Source: Lactiplantibacillus songbeiensis
Lineage (GTDB): Bacteria > Bacillota > Bacilli > Lactobacillales > Lactobacillaceae
DNA: 64,000 nt
Assembly: GCF_005405125.1 (NCBI RefSeq)
Contig: NZ_BJDL01000006.1
Location: forward strand, 62,001-126,000
Direction: 5' to 3'
A model generated the notes under the pieces. That model searched no databases and was not told the origin of the DNA. It saw only the letters and a program-made list of their open reading frames with translations. Shown here in pieces: positions 47,107 to 56,427 of this stretch. Position 1 is the first letter of the stretch. Each line of letters begins with the position of its first letter. Made by a program: the position numbers and the translations under genes.

Positions 47107-47481
47107 TTGGGTAGGATGAAAAAATATCGCTGGATTCAAGGGATTGCGGCCGTCTATGGGGTGATCTATGTGGCGGCACTTTATTATGCCAGTGGCGTCC
47201 ACACAGGATTTAAGTTAGATGATCATCAATTAACTGGTTACGTGATTTGTGGACTATTGTTGGGGTGTTTGGTGGGGTCATTTTTGGTCCGAACTCGGGG
47301 CTTCAGACGACTCTTAGCACTAGTATTGTTAGGCTGCTGTCTGGCACTGTTTGGGGTGGCTTGGTTTGGTATCGTTAACTTTAATGAAGCGTTCTGGTAT
47401 TTTATTTTCTGGTTTTATTTGCTGCCAATCATGGAACTGATTGAGACGATTGAATTTATTATTGAGACTAGAACTCGCTAG
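47107..47481 (+). CDS. Small membrane protein of unknown function
   Basis: 124 aa with four predicted membrane segments (~10-28, 42-60, 67-89, 97-115). No recognised family. The TTG start is uncertain; ATG four codons in (MKKYRWIQ) is equally likely, because neither has a well-spaced ribosome site. Lies between the glyQS terminator and the dnaG promoter. Confidence 0.55.
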   Translation: MGRMKKYRWIQGIAAVYGVIYVAALYYASGVHTGFKLDDHQLTGYVICGLLLGCLVGSFLVRTRGFRRLLALVLLGCCLALFGVAWFGIVNFNEAFWYFIFWFYLLPIMELIETIEFIIETRTR

Positions 47482-47608
47482 TTGTTACATGTGAGGCTGG
47501 GCGTGTCGCATAACTGTTATTGAACGAGTCATTACCTGCCAGTTTACGATTGTTTCAGCTTTAATTGTGACAAACTTGACAAAAGTGTCTAATAAGCAAG
47601 ACTTATTA

Positions 47609-47637
47609 TTGCACACCTGTCAAACTTGTGGTAAGAT
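47609..47637 (+). promoter_or_regulatory. Promoter of dnaG-sigA
   Basis: TTGCAC (47609-47614), 17-bp spacer, TAAGAT (47632-47637). It is inside a falsely open extension of dnaG, which supports a start further downstream. Confidence 0.65.
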
Positions 47638-47664
47638 ATATTTTGTAGAAATTCGCACGCTAAT

Positions 47665-47695
47665 AGTCGCATCTCGTTTTCGTGATGCGGCTTTT
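47665..47695 (+). promoter_or_regulatory. Leader hairpin before dnaG, possible attenuator
   Basis: AGTCGCATC (47665-47673) pairs with GATGCGGCT (47684-47692, one G.U), followed by TTTT. It lies between promoter and start and looks like a weak intrinsic terminator. Confidence 0.5.
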
Positions 47696-47755
47696 CAAGG
47701 CTACGCGAATTTTTGTGATTTTGTCAGTCGATTACTTATGAAATGGGGTGGCAAA

Positions 47756-49666
47756 GTGGCCAATTTGATCCCAGAAGAAAAGGTCGATCAAATTCGATCC
47801 GCAGTGAATATTGCGGATTTTGTTGGTCAATATGTACAGCTGAAGAAGGCCGGTAAAAACCTATTTGGCTTATGTCCGTTTCATGAGGAACGGACGCCGT
47901 CATTTTCAGTTAATGAACAAAAACAAATTTTTCATTGTTTCAGTTGTGGTCGGGGCGGTAATGTCTTTTCATTCATTATGGACTTGGAAAACCTTAGCTT
48001 TCCAGAAGCGGTTGCGAAAGTCGCGGATTTTGGACATGTGGATTTACCGGCAAGTTATACCGCACAATCTCAACCTGCCGCACCTAAAGATCAAGTTCAA
48101 AGTGATTTGCTAGCTCTTTATGCGGACAGTGCTAAGATGTATCAACATGTTTTAGTTAATACAGAACTAGGGGAACCCGCGTTAGCATATTTGCATGAAC
48201 GTGGGTTAGACGATGACACGATTGCGACGTTTGGCATTGGGTATGCTCCTAAGAATCAGTTATTATTAGACTTTTTTAAAGCCCACCAGATTGATTATCA
48301 ACTTTTACGGCAGTCGGGGTTATTTATTGAGAACCAAGCCGGTGAATTACGGGATCGGTTTGTTGATCGGGTGTTATTCCCAATTAAAGATGCCAGCGGT
48401 CGGGTGATTGCGTTTTCAGGACGTATCTTGAAAAAGTCACCGGATGAGCCTAAGTATTTAAACAGTCCGGAAACCAAACTCTTCAATAAACGGTCCGTCT
48501 TATTTAACTTTGACTTGGCACGGGGGGCAATTCGCCAGAAAAAGGCAGTTGTCTTATTTGAAGGGTTCATGGATGTGATTGCGGCTTATCGCGCTGGCAT
48601 TCAAAACGGTGTGGCTTCCATGGGGACGAGTTTAACGAATGAGCAGATTTATATGCTCGAGCGGGTAACTGATCACCTGTCGATTTGTTATGATAGTGAT
48701 ACTCCCGGTCAAAAAGCAACGGATCGTGCGCTTAAGCTACTCGGTGATAACAGTCGGCTGAATTTAAATGTGATTCAAATGCCCGATGGGATGGACCCTG
48801 ATGAATACTTACGATCAGCTGGCGCAGAAAAGTTTCAGCAGGTCTTTGAGGATGGTCAGCAGACACCCACGGCTTTTGAAATGCAGTATTTACGTCATGA
48901 TTTGAATTTACAAAATACGCAGGATCAGTTAACTTATTTAGAAGCCGTTTTACAACAGCTGTCGCAACTCTCTTCCAATGTCGAACAAGACTTATACTTG
49001 AATCAACTGGTACAAGAGTTTGGCTTAAATAAGGATGATTTACGGCAACAATTACGGTCGCTAGTCGGTCACCAGACGGTTCATCGGCAGCCGACCAAAC
49101 GACCCGCGGCCCCAGTTGGCCCACCACCAGTTGATGATGGCGGGGTGACCATGATGGCCCCACCACCCCCAACGGAGACGATGGCAACAATGGGTGCCAC
49201 GACCAATGCGGCGCCGTTAAGTCGTGTTGAACGGGCGGAACGACTATTACTGTATCGCTTATTACACGATCATGATGTTTGGTTGCGCGTCATGGCTTTA
49301 GCAGATTTTCACTTTGTCCATGACCAGTATCAAAATATCTTGGCGGACGCTGAGGCTTATTTTAATAGCCATGCTCACTTTGATTTAGCGAACTTTACCG
49401 ATTTTATGACCGATAATCAGCTAAAACAAGTGGTCACTAGCTTGGAATTCATGGATGTAGCGCAGGAAACCTCGCGTGAAGAAGTGGCTGATCTGGTCAA
49501 TGTCATTATGAATCAGCATCCAGTTGCGGAACAAATTAAGGGTAAAAAGGCCGAATTAACGGCCGCTAAACAATTAGGCAATCATGATTTAGTCCAGCGA
49601 TTAACACTGGAATTGATTGAATTATATCGACAACAACAGCAGGTACAACAAGCTGACAGCTTATAG
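47756..49666 (+). CDS. dnaG: DNA primase DnaG
   Basis: 636 aa from GTG 47756 ([15 protein letters not shown]). Zinc-binding motif [35 protein letters not shown] (~40-70), TOPRIM with [16 protein letters not shown] and [13 protein letters not shown], and a C-terminal helicase-binding domain (~470-636). The frame is open for 63 more codons but these hold the promoter, so GTG 47756, after TGGGGTGG, is preferred; ATG 47738 is possible. 14 bases before sigA. Confidence 0.95.
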   Translation: MANLIPEEKVDQIRSAVNIADFVGQYVQLKKAGKNLFGLCPFHEERTPSFSVNEQKQIFHCFSCGRGGNVFSFIMDLENLSFPEAVAKVADFGHVDLPASYTAQSQPAAPKDQVQSDLLALYADSAKMYQHVLVNTELGEPALAYLHERGLDDDTIATFGIGYAPKNQLLLDFFKAHQIDYQLLRQSGLFIENQAGELRDRFVDRVLFPIKDASGRVIAFSGRILKKSPDEPKYLNSPETKLFNKRSVLFNFDLARGAIRQKKAVVLFEGFMDVIAAYRAGIQNGVASMGTSLTNEQIYMLERVTDHLSICYDSDTPGQKATDRALKLLGDNSRLNLNVIQMPDGMDPDEYLRSAGAEKFQQVFEDGQQTPTAFEMQYLRHDLNLQNTQDQLTYLEAVLQQLSQLSSNVEQDLYLNQLVQEFGLNKDDLRQQLRSLVGHQTVHRQPTKRPAAPVGPPPVDDGGVTMMAPPPPTETMATMGATTNAAPLSRVERAERLLLYRLLHDHDVWLRVMALADFHFVHDQYQNILADAEAYFNSHAHFDLANFTDFMTDNQLKQVVTSLEFMDVAQETSREEVADLVNVIMNQHPVAEQIKGKKAELTAAKQLGNHDLVQRLTLELIELYRQQQQVQQADSL

Positions 49667-49680
49667 GAGGCTACGACTTT

Positions 49681-50790
49681 ATGGCAAAAGCAAAAACAAC
49701 GACAACGGAATATAACAAAGCCGTTAAAGCGTTAATTAAGAGTTATAAAAAGTCTGGTAGTATCAAGTATGACGAACTATCCGACAAATTGGCGGCACCT
49801 TATAAACTAGATGCTAAGGGTATTGATAAGTTATTACAAAAAATTGAAGATGCTGGGATCAGTGTCGTTGATGAAAATGGCGATCCAGATGCCCGGGCCG
49901 TTAAGAGTGTCAAGACGGTTACTAAGAAAGAATTAAAGAGTGCCGGCTCGGCAACTGGGATTAAAATCAATGATCCTGTGCGGATGTACTTGAAAGAAAT
50001 CGGCCGCGTTGACTTATTGACAGCGGATGAAGAAGTTGCTTTAGCGTTACGGATCGAACAAGGCGACGAATCTGCTAAACAAGAATTGGCAGAAGCCAAC
50101 TTGCGTTTGGTCGTGTCAATCGCCAAACGTTATGTTGGTCGGGGCATGCAATTCCTTGATTTAATCCAAGAAGGTAACATGGGGTTAATGAAGGCCGTTG
50201 AAAAGTTTGATTATCGCAAGGGGTTTAAGTTCTCCACTTATGCCACTTGGTGGATTCGTCAAGCGATTACGCGGGCCATTGCGGACCAAGCGCGGACAAT
50301 TCGGATTCCAGTTCATATGGTTGAAACCATTAACAAGTTGATCCGGATTCAACGCCAATTATTGCAAGATTTAGGCCGGGAACCAACTCCCGAAGAAATT
50401 GGGGCTGAAATGGATATGCCAACGGAAAAGGTTCGCGAAATCTTGAAGATTGCGCAAGAACCCGTTTCATTGGAAACGCCAATCGGTGAAGAGGACGATT
50501 CACATTTGGGTGACTTCATTGAAGACCAAGATGCGACGTCGCCAGCCGATGCAGCGGCTTATGAATTATTGAAGGAACAATTGGAGGGCGTTCTCGATAC
50601 GTTAACGGATCGGGAAGAAAACGTCTTACGGTTGCGGTTCGGTTTGGATGATGGTCGGACGCGGACTTTGGAAGAAGTCGGGAAAGTCTTCGGGGTTACG
50701 CGGGAACGGATTCGTCAAATCGAAGCCAAAGCGTTACGGAAGTTACGGCACCCATCTCGTAGTAAACAATTAAAAGATTTCTTGGAATAA
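49681..50790 (+). CDS. sigA: Primary sigma factor RpoD/SigA
   Basis: 369 aa. Region 1.2 with [26 protein letters not shown], region 2 with [45 protein letters not shown], region 3, and region 4 with [56 protein letters not shown]. It forms a two-gene operon with dnaG; here rpsU is not part of that macromolecular-synthesis operon. Confidence 0.97.
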   Translation: MAKAKTTTTEYNKAVKALIKSYKKSGSIKYDELSDKLAAPYKLDAKGIDKLLQKIEDAGISVVDENGDPDARAVKSVKTVTKKELKSAGSATGIKINDPVRMYLKEIGRVDLLTADEEVALALRIEQGDESAKQELAEANLRLVVSIAKRYVGRGMQFLDLIQEGNMGLMKAVEKFDYRKGFKFSTYATWWIRQAITRAIADQARTIRIPVHMVETINKLIRIQRQLLQDLGREPTPEEIGAEMDMPTEKVREILKIAQEPVSLETPIGEEDDSHLGDFIEDQDATSPADAAAYELLKEQLEGVLDTLTDREENVLRLRFGLDDGRTRTLEEVGKVFGVTRERIRQIEAKALRKLRHPSRSKQLKDFLE

Positions 50791-50794
50791 GTGT

Positions 50795-50848
50795 CACTAA
50801 AAACGGTCGCTAGTTGAGCAAATGCTCGCTAGCGGCCGTTTTTTAGTG
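50795..50848. terminator. Bidirectional terminator between sigA and O-antigen ligase-like gene
   Basis: CACTAAAAACGGTCGCTAG pairs with CTAGCGGCCGTTTTTTAGTG. Confidence 0.92.
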
Positions 50849-50849
50849 G

Positions 50850-52013
50850 TTAGGTGTTAGTTTGAAGTGGGATAGCCTGTTGAACCTGCCACCAATGAGC
50901 CATGACGAGTAGCACGATGATCAAGACTTGCAGGGATGACAAGACAAAGTCACTGCTGCCATACGCTAAAATGACGGGTAGGAGTAATGCAAAGTAGTGT
51001 TGATTGGGTAGCTTGGAGTGCGTAAGCCGAATCAACTGCCAACTATTGAGGATGATTAAACTAGCTAAGCCTAGGCCGCCTAATCCGCCAAACGAAGCTA
51101 GGATCATAATGAAAAGATTATGGGCATGTGGCACGTAATGGCCGGTTAAGCTTAAATATCGCGGAGCAAAGCCGAAATATGAGACGCCAAGCCATGGGGC
51201 GGTAGCAAAGACTTGGAGACTATGCTGCCAAATTGCTACGCGGGCAGTCCAACCAGTCGCCCAGGAATAGCTGCGTGGCGCCCAAGCTAGTCCGAACCAG
51301 CAGAAACTACCGGCACCGCCGATTAACCATAAAAAACGGCGCCAATTCAAGGAAAAGCTGGTCCCTAAAATCAGTAGTAGCATCAGGATTAAGCCAGTTC
51401 GTGATTGGGTCTGGTAAATACCGAGTATGAGTAAAGCGACTAAGCCCCAATTAAGCCAAGTGGTTGCGTAAACGTGCTCGTCAATTTGGGCTAAGGCCAC
51501 AGCTAGGGCAATCAACAATAAGCAGCAAGCATCGTTGGGATTATCGGCTGAACCGAATAAGCGATTCGCATTGGCCGCATAGCCCCAAAGTAGGTCGCCA
51601 GTTAAAAATTGACACCAGGTTGGTAAAAGTTGCCAGTGGTTCAACCAGTGGAACAGATTACCACTGACCGTTAAATAACTGCCAAAGTAAACCAAATAAT
51701 GGCAGATTTGTGGCCAAGTTAAGAGCTGAGCGGATTGTCGGCATAGTAGCCATAAGTTTAATAAGACAATGAGTAATACCCCAGATAGGCCGACCAACTG
51801 ACCAGGCGACCGTAAAAGTGTCAGACTGGTAATACCGAGCAACCATAAAATAAATGCTAAGACGTGGTCGTGATAAATGGTCTTAGGCTGCTTAAACAAG
51901 GTCAGCCATTGCCAGCGACTTAAATAAATGAGCCAGCCAATACCAATTGGTGGTAAGACGGCAAGTAACGCCAACCCAATTGAAAATTGGCGGGTGGTGA
52001 GGGACTTAGACAT
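50850..52013 (-). CDS. O-antigen ligase/polymerase-like membrane protein (Wzy/WaaL)
   Basis: About 387 aa with roughly ten to eleven membrane segments and one larger loop. The block YQTQSRTGLILMLLLILGTSF and GVSYFGFAPRY...YVPHAHNLFIMILASFGGLGGLGL is the Wzy_C pattern (Arg in the loop, His in HAHN). It would ligate or polymerise a surface polysaccharide, but no other polysaccharide gene is near. ATG 52013 chosen over TTG 52025; neither has a clear ribosome site. Confidence 0.78.
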   Translation of the reverse strand: MSKSLTTRQFSIGLALLAVLPPIGIGWLIYLSRWQWLTLFKQPKTIYHDHVLAFILWLLGITSLTLLRSPGQLVGLSGVLLIVLLNLWLLCRQSAQLLTWPQICHYLVYFGSYLTVSGNLFHWLNHWQLLPTWCQFLTGDLLWGYAANANRLFGSADNPNDACCLLLIALAVALAQIDEHVYATTWLNWGLVALLILGIYQTQSRTGLILMLLLILGTSFSLNWRRFLWLIGGAGSFCWFGLAWAPRSYSWATGWTARVAIWQHSLQVFATAPWLGVSYFGFAPRYLSLTGHYVPHAHNLFIMILASFGGLGGLGLASLIILNSWQLIRLTHSKLPNQHYFALLLPVILAYGSSDFVLSSLQVLIIVLLVMAHWWQVQQAIPLQTNT

Positions 52014-52212
52014 GGTGACACGCAAGCTTTCTCTTAAAATTAACTGGCCAAAGCAGCCAATTATAAATCGTACAAGCTATTATGCCACTCGTTGTCAGTG
52101 TGATGGTCAGCAGGTTGAAAAGATTTAAGCCTTCTTACAAAAGTTAAGTGAATCGTTATCTTTAAGCCCGCCGTGCCCCAGCGAGTTGCAAGTATCAGTG
52201 TGCGCGGCAGCT

Positions 52213-53076
52213 TTAGTTGTTCAGACCGTTACCCGCGCCAAAAAAGTAATCCACAAATTCTAAGTTAGTATAATTCACGGGTTGGGCCCGCTGTTGTTGA
52301 ACTTGGGTTTGTCGCCGGTTTAACCCGGCTTGAGCCAAGGCTTCGGGGCTGGCTAAAAGGTGGCAGTTAAACAGTCGAAAACCGGTTGTTTCACCCCATT
52401 GTAATTGCGCCATGGTCGGGGGACCTAAGACTTCAGCTGGGTGATTATAAAACGCTGCAATCAATCCCATGGCCAGTGGTTTCAAGATTAGTTTTAGATC
52501 AGTATACCGAGCAGCAGCCAATAAGCTATTGATCTGAAAGAACCGGTCTAAGTCTGTTTCATTAGTGGGTTCATCATGGGATTGTAGCCAGATTAAATCG
52601 GCCGGAAAGTTTTCAGCAGCTTGGGCTTGTTGTTCAGTCAGCGGACTAGGATTGGCTGCTTGTAGTTTTTCTAAGCGGACCCGAAGCTTATCAGCTGACT
52701 GGGTGGTGTCAAAGGTGTCATTAATCAGAAAAGTGGTTAGTAGACCCGTTTGCTCATAGCAACCGGTTAGCGGGAGTATCGCGGTCTGGTGACAATCGTG
52801 ATCAATAAATTTAAGTTGGCCTTGAAATTGTTTAGTGGTGCGGTTGAGTGCAGTCAAGACGACTAATAATTCTTGGTCCGGGATTAGGGTGAGCAAGTCG
52901 TCTAGTTCCAGTTCCAACGTGCGTGCTAACGTATTTAGCTGTTGCAAGTTGAGTTGTTGGGCCTGATTATTGGCCAGTTGGCTTAATATTTGGTGATCGA
53001 TGCCCGTTTGCTGGGCTAGTTCGGTAATGCTGAGCTGGCGTTCGGTCAAGATTGTGGCTAATTCGGATTTGATCAT
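52213..53076 (-). CDS. XRE-type HTH transcriptional regulator
   Basis: 287 aa. N-terminal HTH (residues 7-60: TERQLSITELAQQTGIDHQILSQLANNQAQQLNLQQLNTLARTLELELDDLL). The rest is unrecognised. ATG 53076 after GAAGGGATG. Upstream of, and in the same direction as, the ligase-like gene; the 187-bp gap has no clear hairpin. Divergent from trmK. Confidence 0.7.
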   Translation of the reverse strand: MIKSELATILTERQLSITELAQQTGIDHQILSQLANNQAQQLNLQQLNTLARTLELELDDLLTLIPDQELLVVLTALNRTTKQFQGQLKFIDHDCHQTAILPLTGCYEQTGLLTTFLINDTFDTTQSADKLRVRLEKLQAANPSPLTEQQAQAAENFPADLIWLQSHDEPTNETDLDRFFQINSLLAAARYTDLKLILKPLAMGLIAAFYNHPAEVLGPPTMAQLQWGETTGFRLFNCHLLASPEALAQAGLNRRQTQVQQQRAQPVNYTNLEFVDYFFGAGNGLNN

Positions 53077-53326
53077 GGTAAAACATCCCTTCTTGGTTCT
53101 ACATTGATCCAGCCAAGTTGACTGGCTGGTAACGTTATGGAAGTGCCTCCTTTACCGCAACAGCTACGCAAACAACGTCATTAGTCAGTGAAAAATAAAA
53201 AATAAGTCGTTTACTAGCGTTAATCGCTTTCTAAGCATGTTAAAATGAAAGCAGTTAAAATGATTGAAATTAGCTAAAGTTAAGTTCAATTTTAAATCAA
53301 ATTGGGACCATAAATAAAAAGGGGTT

Positions 53327-54040
53327 ATGTCGGTGGATGCCAAACAATTATCACAACGATTAGCAACGGTCGGGCAGTTCGTGCCACAAGGAGCCCGCGT
53401 TGCCGATATTGGGTCAGATCATGCGTACTTGCCAGCTAACTTGGCGTTAAATCAGCGGATTAGTTATGCGGTCGCTGGCGAGGTCGTTAAGGGCCCATTC
53501 GAAAATGCGCAACATGAAATTCAAAAGTTGGCTTTAACCGCCCTCGTCCAGGCACGTTTAGCTGATGGATTGGCGGCAATTCAACCCGCTGATCGAATTG
53601 ATACCATTACGATTGCCGGCATGGGTGGCCCGTTGATTCGGCACATTTTAGAACAAGGGTCGGCCCAATTAGCCGGTGTAAAACGGTTAGTTTTGCAACC
53701 AAACGTTGGTGAAGCGACCGTACGTGACTGGTTAGCAGCCCACCAATTCAAGTTAGTTGCCGAACGGATTTTGGCGGAAGATGGTCATACGTATGAAATT
53801 CTGGTTGCTGATCACGTAGCTGAACCGGTTAGTTATACGGCAACCGAAACGCTATTTGGACCGTTCTTACTAGCAGAAAAGTCGCTGGTCTTTCGGGAGA
53901 AGTGGCAACATGAACTACAGCGCGCACAAATGGCGGTTAGCCAAATGCAGCAAGCCAAAGTTGTGCCAGCTGAACATTTAGCAGCGATTCAAACCAAAAT
54001 AAATTTAATTGAAGGAGTCTTAGCGGATGTTGGCAAGTGA
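53327..54040 (+). CDS. trmK: tRNA (adenine22-N1)-methyltransferase TrmK
   Basis: 237 aa. N-terminal SAM fold (VADIGSDHAYLPANLALN, TITIAGMGGPLIRHILEQG, VLQPNVGEATVRDWL) and a coiled-coil C-terminal tail. ATG 53327 lies 3 bases after AAAAGGGG; GTG 53333, better spaced, is a possible start. 14-base overlap with the following Nif3-like gene. Confidence 0.92.
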   Translation: MSVDAKQLSQRLATVGQFVPQGARVADIGSDHAYLPANLALNQRISYAVAGEVVKGPFENAQHEIQKLALTALVQARLADGLAAIQPADRIDTITIAGMGGPLIRHILEQGSAQLAGVKRLVLQPNVGEATVRDWLAAHQFKLVAERILAEDGHTYEILVADHVAEPVSYTATETLFGPFLLAEKSLVFREKWQHELQRAQMAVSQMQQAKVVPAEHLAAIQTKINLIEGVLADVGK

Positions 54041-55052
54041 GTTAATCACACGGTTTGAGAGTTTTGCACCATTGAAGTTGAAGTGGCACGATGATCCAAC
54101 GGGGTTACAAATTGGTGATCCTAATCAGCCGATTCATAAAGTACTGGTAACATTAGATGTTCGGCCAGAAGTGGTCGATGAAGCAATCAAAGTTGGGGCT
54201 GACATGATTTTTGCCCACCATCCGGTAATGTTTCGTCCTGCCGCTAATTTAGACTACCAAGATCCGCAAAAAGCGATGTATGCGAAGATCGCGGCGCACC
54301 ATCTTTTAGTCTACGCAGCACATACGAACTTGGACTGTGCTGAAGGTGGGATGAACGACTGGTTGGCACAAGCGTTAGGCCTACAACAAGTAAGTGGCCT
54401 AGTGCCTGGCTATCACGCCGCCGCTGTAAAATTAACGGTGACCGTTCCAGCGGCCCAAGCTGAAGCGGTGCAGGAATATCTCATTAAGACTTGGCAAGCT
54501 AAAGTCGATCGCTATGCCTTGAATTCTGGCGAGCAATTTAGTGTGGATTTACTGCAGGACGACTTGTCAGCTGCCATTCAAGGCATTCAAGCCTTACTAC
54601 CAACTACTGACTGGGACTATCAAGCTAAACCGTTATTAACTGGCGGTCATCAATACAGCATGGGTCGCATCGGGAATTTAGCCCAACCAATGACTGTCCA
54701 AGCGTTTGCGGAACAATGCAAGCAAGTCTTTGGTGTCGGTGGGTTGCGGCTGGTCAGCGCTGAACCGCAACAACTGATTCAGCGAGTAGCGGTGCTAGGT
54801 GGCGATGGCGGTAAGTTTTATCATCAAGCGTTGCAACAAGGCGCACAAGTCTATGTGACTGGCGATGTGTATTATCATACGGCCCACGATATGTTGGCGG
54901 CGGGCTTGTCGGTCGTTGATCCGGGTCATCATATTGAAAGTATCTGTAAGGCACAATTGACGACGTTATTTACCCAATGGGCTAGTGACCATGATTGGCC
55001 ATTGGAAATTGTGGCCTCGCAATTAAATACTGATCCGTTTACGTTTATTTAA
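54027..55052 (+). CDS. Nif3-like dinuclear metal center protein
   Basis: 341 aa. ADMIFAHHPVMFRP (metal His pair), VYAAHTNLDCAEGGMNDWLA and the C-terminal block YVTGDVYYHTAHDMLAAGLSVVDPGHHIES supply the metal ligands; an insert domain (~125-240) is present. A GTP cyclohydrolase-like role is proposed for relatives but not established. Coupled to trmK. Confidence 0.92.
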   Translation: MLASELITRFESFAPLKLKWHDDPTGLQIGDPNQPIHKVLVTLDVRPEVVDEAIKVGADMIFAHHPVMFRPAANLDYQDPQKAMYAKIAAHHLLVYAAHTNLDCAEGGMNDWLAQALGLQQVSGLVPGYHAAAVKLTVTVPAAQAEAVQEYLIKTWQAKVDRYALNSGEQFSVDLLQDDLSAAIQGIQALLPTTDWDYQAKPLLTGGHQYSMGRIGNLAQPMTVQAFAEQCKQVFGVGGLRLVSAEPQQLIQRVAVLGGDGGKFYHQALQQGAQVYVTGDVYYHTAHDMLAAGLSVVDPGHHIESICKAQLTTLFTQWASDHDWPLEIVASQLNTDPFTFI

Positions 55053-55071
55053 CTTTAAGGAGGAACTACCA

Positions 55072-56313
55072 ATGGCAACTTATCCACATTTAATTTCTGA
55101 CTTTTTAAGTTTTGTGAAGATTAACAGTCGTTCTGACGAAACGTCGACCACGATTCCATCATCACCACGCGAGACGGCCTTTTTGCAGCAGCTAATGACC
55201 AAATTAACTGATTTAGGCTTGAGTGATGTTGAACAAGATGCGCAAAGTGCGTATGTTTTTGCAACGGTGCCCGCTAACACGGATCAACCTGTCAAAACGT
55301 TAGGCTTTATTTCACATATCGATACCGCTGACTTTAACGCTGAAAATATTCAACCCCAAATCGTTGAAAACTATGATGGTCATTCGGTGATCAAATTAGG
55401 CACGAGTGGCTATGATTTAGATCCTAAGGTGTTTGCTAATTTAAAGAATTACACCGGGCACACGTTGATTACGACCGATGGGAATACCTTACTTGGCGCG
55501 GATGATAAGGCCGGCGTCGCTGAAATCATCAGTGTTGCAGAATATTTGTTGGCGCATCCGGAAGTTAAGCATGGGAAGATTCGGCTAGGCTTTGGTCCGG
55601 ATGAAGAGATTGGAACTGGGGCTGACCACTTTAACGTGCCCGCTTTTGGTGCTGATTATGCATACACGGTCGACGGTGGGCCATTAGGTGAGCTTGAATA
55701 TGAAACGTTTAATGCGGCTCAAGCTGAAGTCAGCTTTACTGGGGTCAATGTGCATCCCGCCGAAGCTAAGGATATTATGATCAACGCCTTGCAGTTAGCG
55801 GTTGACTTCCAAAATGGTTTACCTGCGCAAGAAGTGCCGGAACATACGAGTGGTCGGGAAGGCTTCTATCATTTGTTAGCCTTAGATGGCACGGTTGATA
55901 ATGCCAAGATGACCTACATTATTCGTGACCATGACCGGGCAAAATTCGAAGACCGGAAAAAGACCTTCCAAGCCGTTGCGGATCATCTGAACGCCCAATT
56001 CGATGTGGAACGGGTTCACGTTAACATGAAGGATCAGTACTATAACATGCGTGAAATTATTGAAAAGGACATGACCGTGGTTGAATTAGCTAAACAATCG
56101 ATGGAAAAATTAGGCATCAAACCAGTTATCTATCCGGTTCGTGGTGGGACTGATGGCTCGAAGATTTCATTCATGGGCTTACCAACGCCTAATTTATTCG
56201 CAGGTGGCGAGAACATGCACGGCCGCTTTGAATATGTGTCTGAACAAGTGATGGCTCAGGCTGTCGATGTGGTACTCCAAATTATTACTGATAATGCCCA
56301 ACAAACTAAATAG
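55072..56313 (+). CDS. pepT: Peptidase T (tripeptidase)
   Basis: 413 aa. M20 metallopeptidase: LGFISHIDTADFN, LLGADDKAGVAEII, GFGPDEEIGTGADHF, YTVDGGPLGELEYE and YPVRGGTDGSKISFMGLPTPNLFAGGENMHGRFEYVS are the zinc ligand and dimerisation blocks. It cleaves N-terminal residues from tripeptides. RBS AAGGAGGAAC. Its stop codon overlaps the -35 box of the clpB promoter. Confidence 0.96.
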   Translation: MATYPHLISDFLSFVKINSRSDETSTTIPSSPRETAFLQQLMTKLTDLGLSDVEQDAQSAYVFATVPANTDQPVKTLGFISHIDTADFNAENIQPQIVENYDGHSVIKLGTSGYDLDPKVFANLKNYTGHTLITTDGNTLLGADDKAGVAEIISVAEYLLAHPEVKHGKIRLGFGPDEEIGTGADHFNVPAFGADYAYTVDGGPLGELEYETFNAAQAEVSFTGVNVHPAEAKDIMINALQLAVDFQNGLPAQEVPEHTSGREGFYHLLALDGTVDNAKMTYIIRDHDRAKFEDRKKTFQAVADHLNAQFDVERVHVNMKDQYYNMREIIEKDMTVVELAKQSMEKLGIKPVIYPVRGGTDGSKISFMGLPTPNLFAGGENMHGRFEYVSEQVMAQAVDVVLQIITDNAQQTK

Positions 56314-56364
56314 TTGGCAAAGCTGGCCATTCGTTATATAATGCAATGGTCAATAAAGGTCAAA
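56314..56364 (+). promoter_or_regulatory. clpB promoter with CtsR operator
   Basis: TTGGCA (56314-56319), 17 bp, TATAAT (56337-56342). The CtsR-type direct repeat GGTCAATAAAGGTCAAA (56348-56364) fits the consensus RGTCAAANANRGTCAAA with one mismatch and covers the start region, which points to repression of clpB by CtsR with release by heat. Confidence 0.85.
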
Positions 56365-56370
56365 CCTTAA

Positions 56371-56396
56371 TTGGCAGCTGAAATGGCTGCCTTTTT
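56371..56396 (+). terminator. Terminator-like hairpin between the clpB promoter and clpB
   Basis: GGCAGC / GCTGCC stem with TTTTT lies after the CtsR promoter and before the clpB ribosome site. It probably stops pepT transcripts, but RNA from the clpB promoter must also pass it. Confidence 0.75.
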
Positions 56397-56427
56397 GCTA
56401 ACCTAATTTAGAGGGGGTTATGAAATT

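Noticed and set aside
47567-47755. 63-codon N-terminal extension of dnaG with a CxxC motif
   Set aside because: The dnaG promoter and a leader hairpin lie inside it, and the conserved primase start [14 protein letters not shown] follows GTG 47756 with its own ribosome site.
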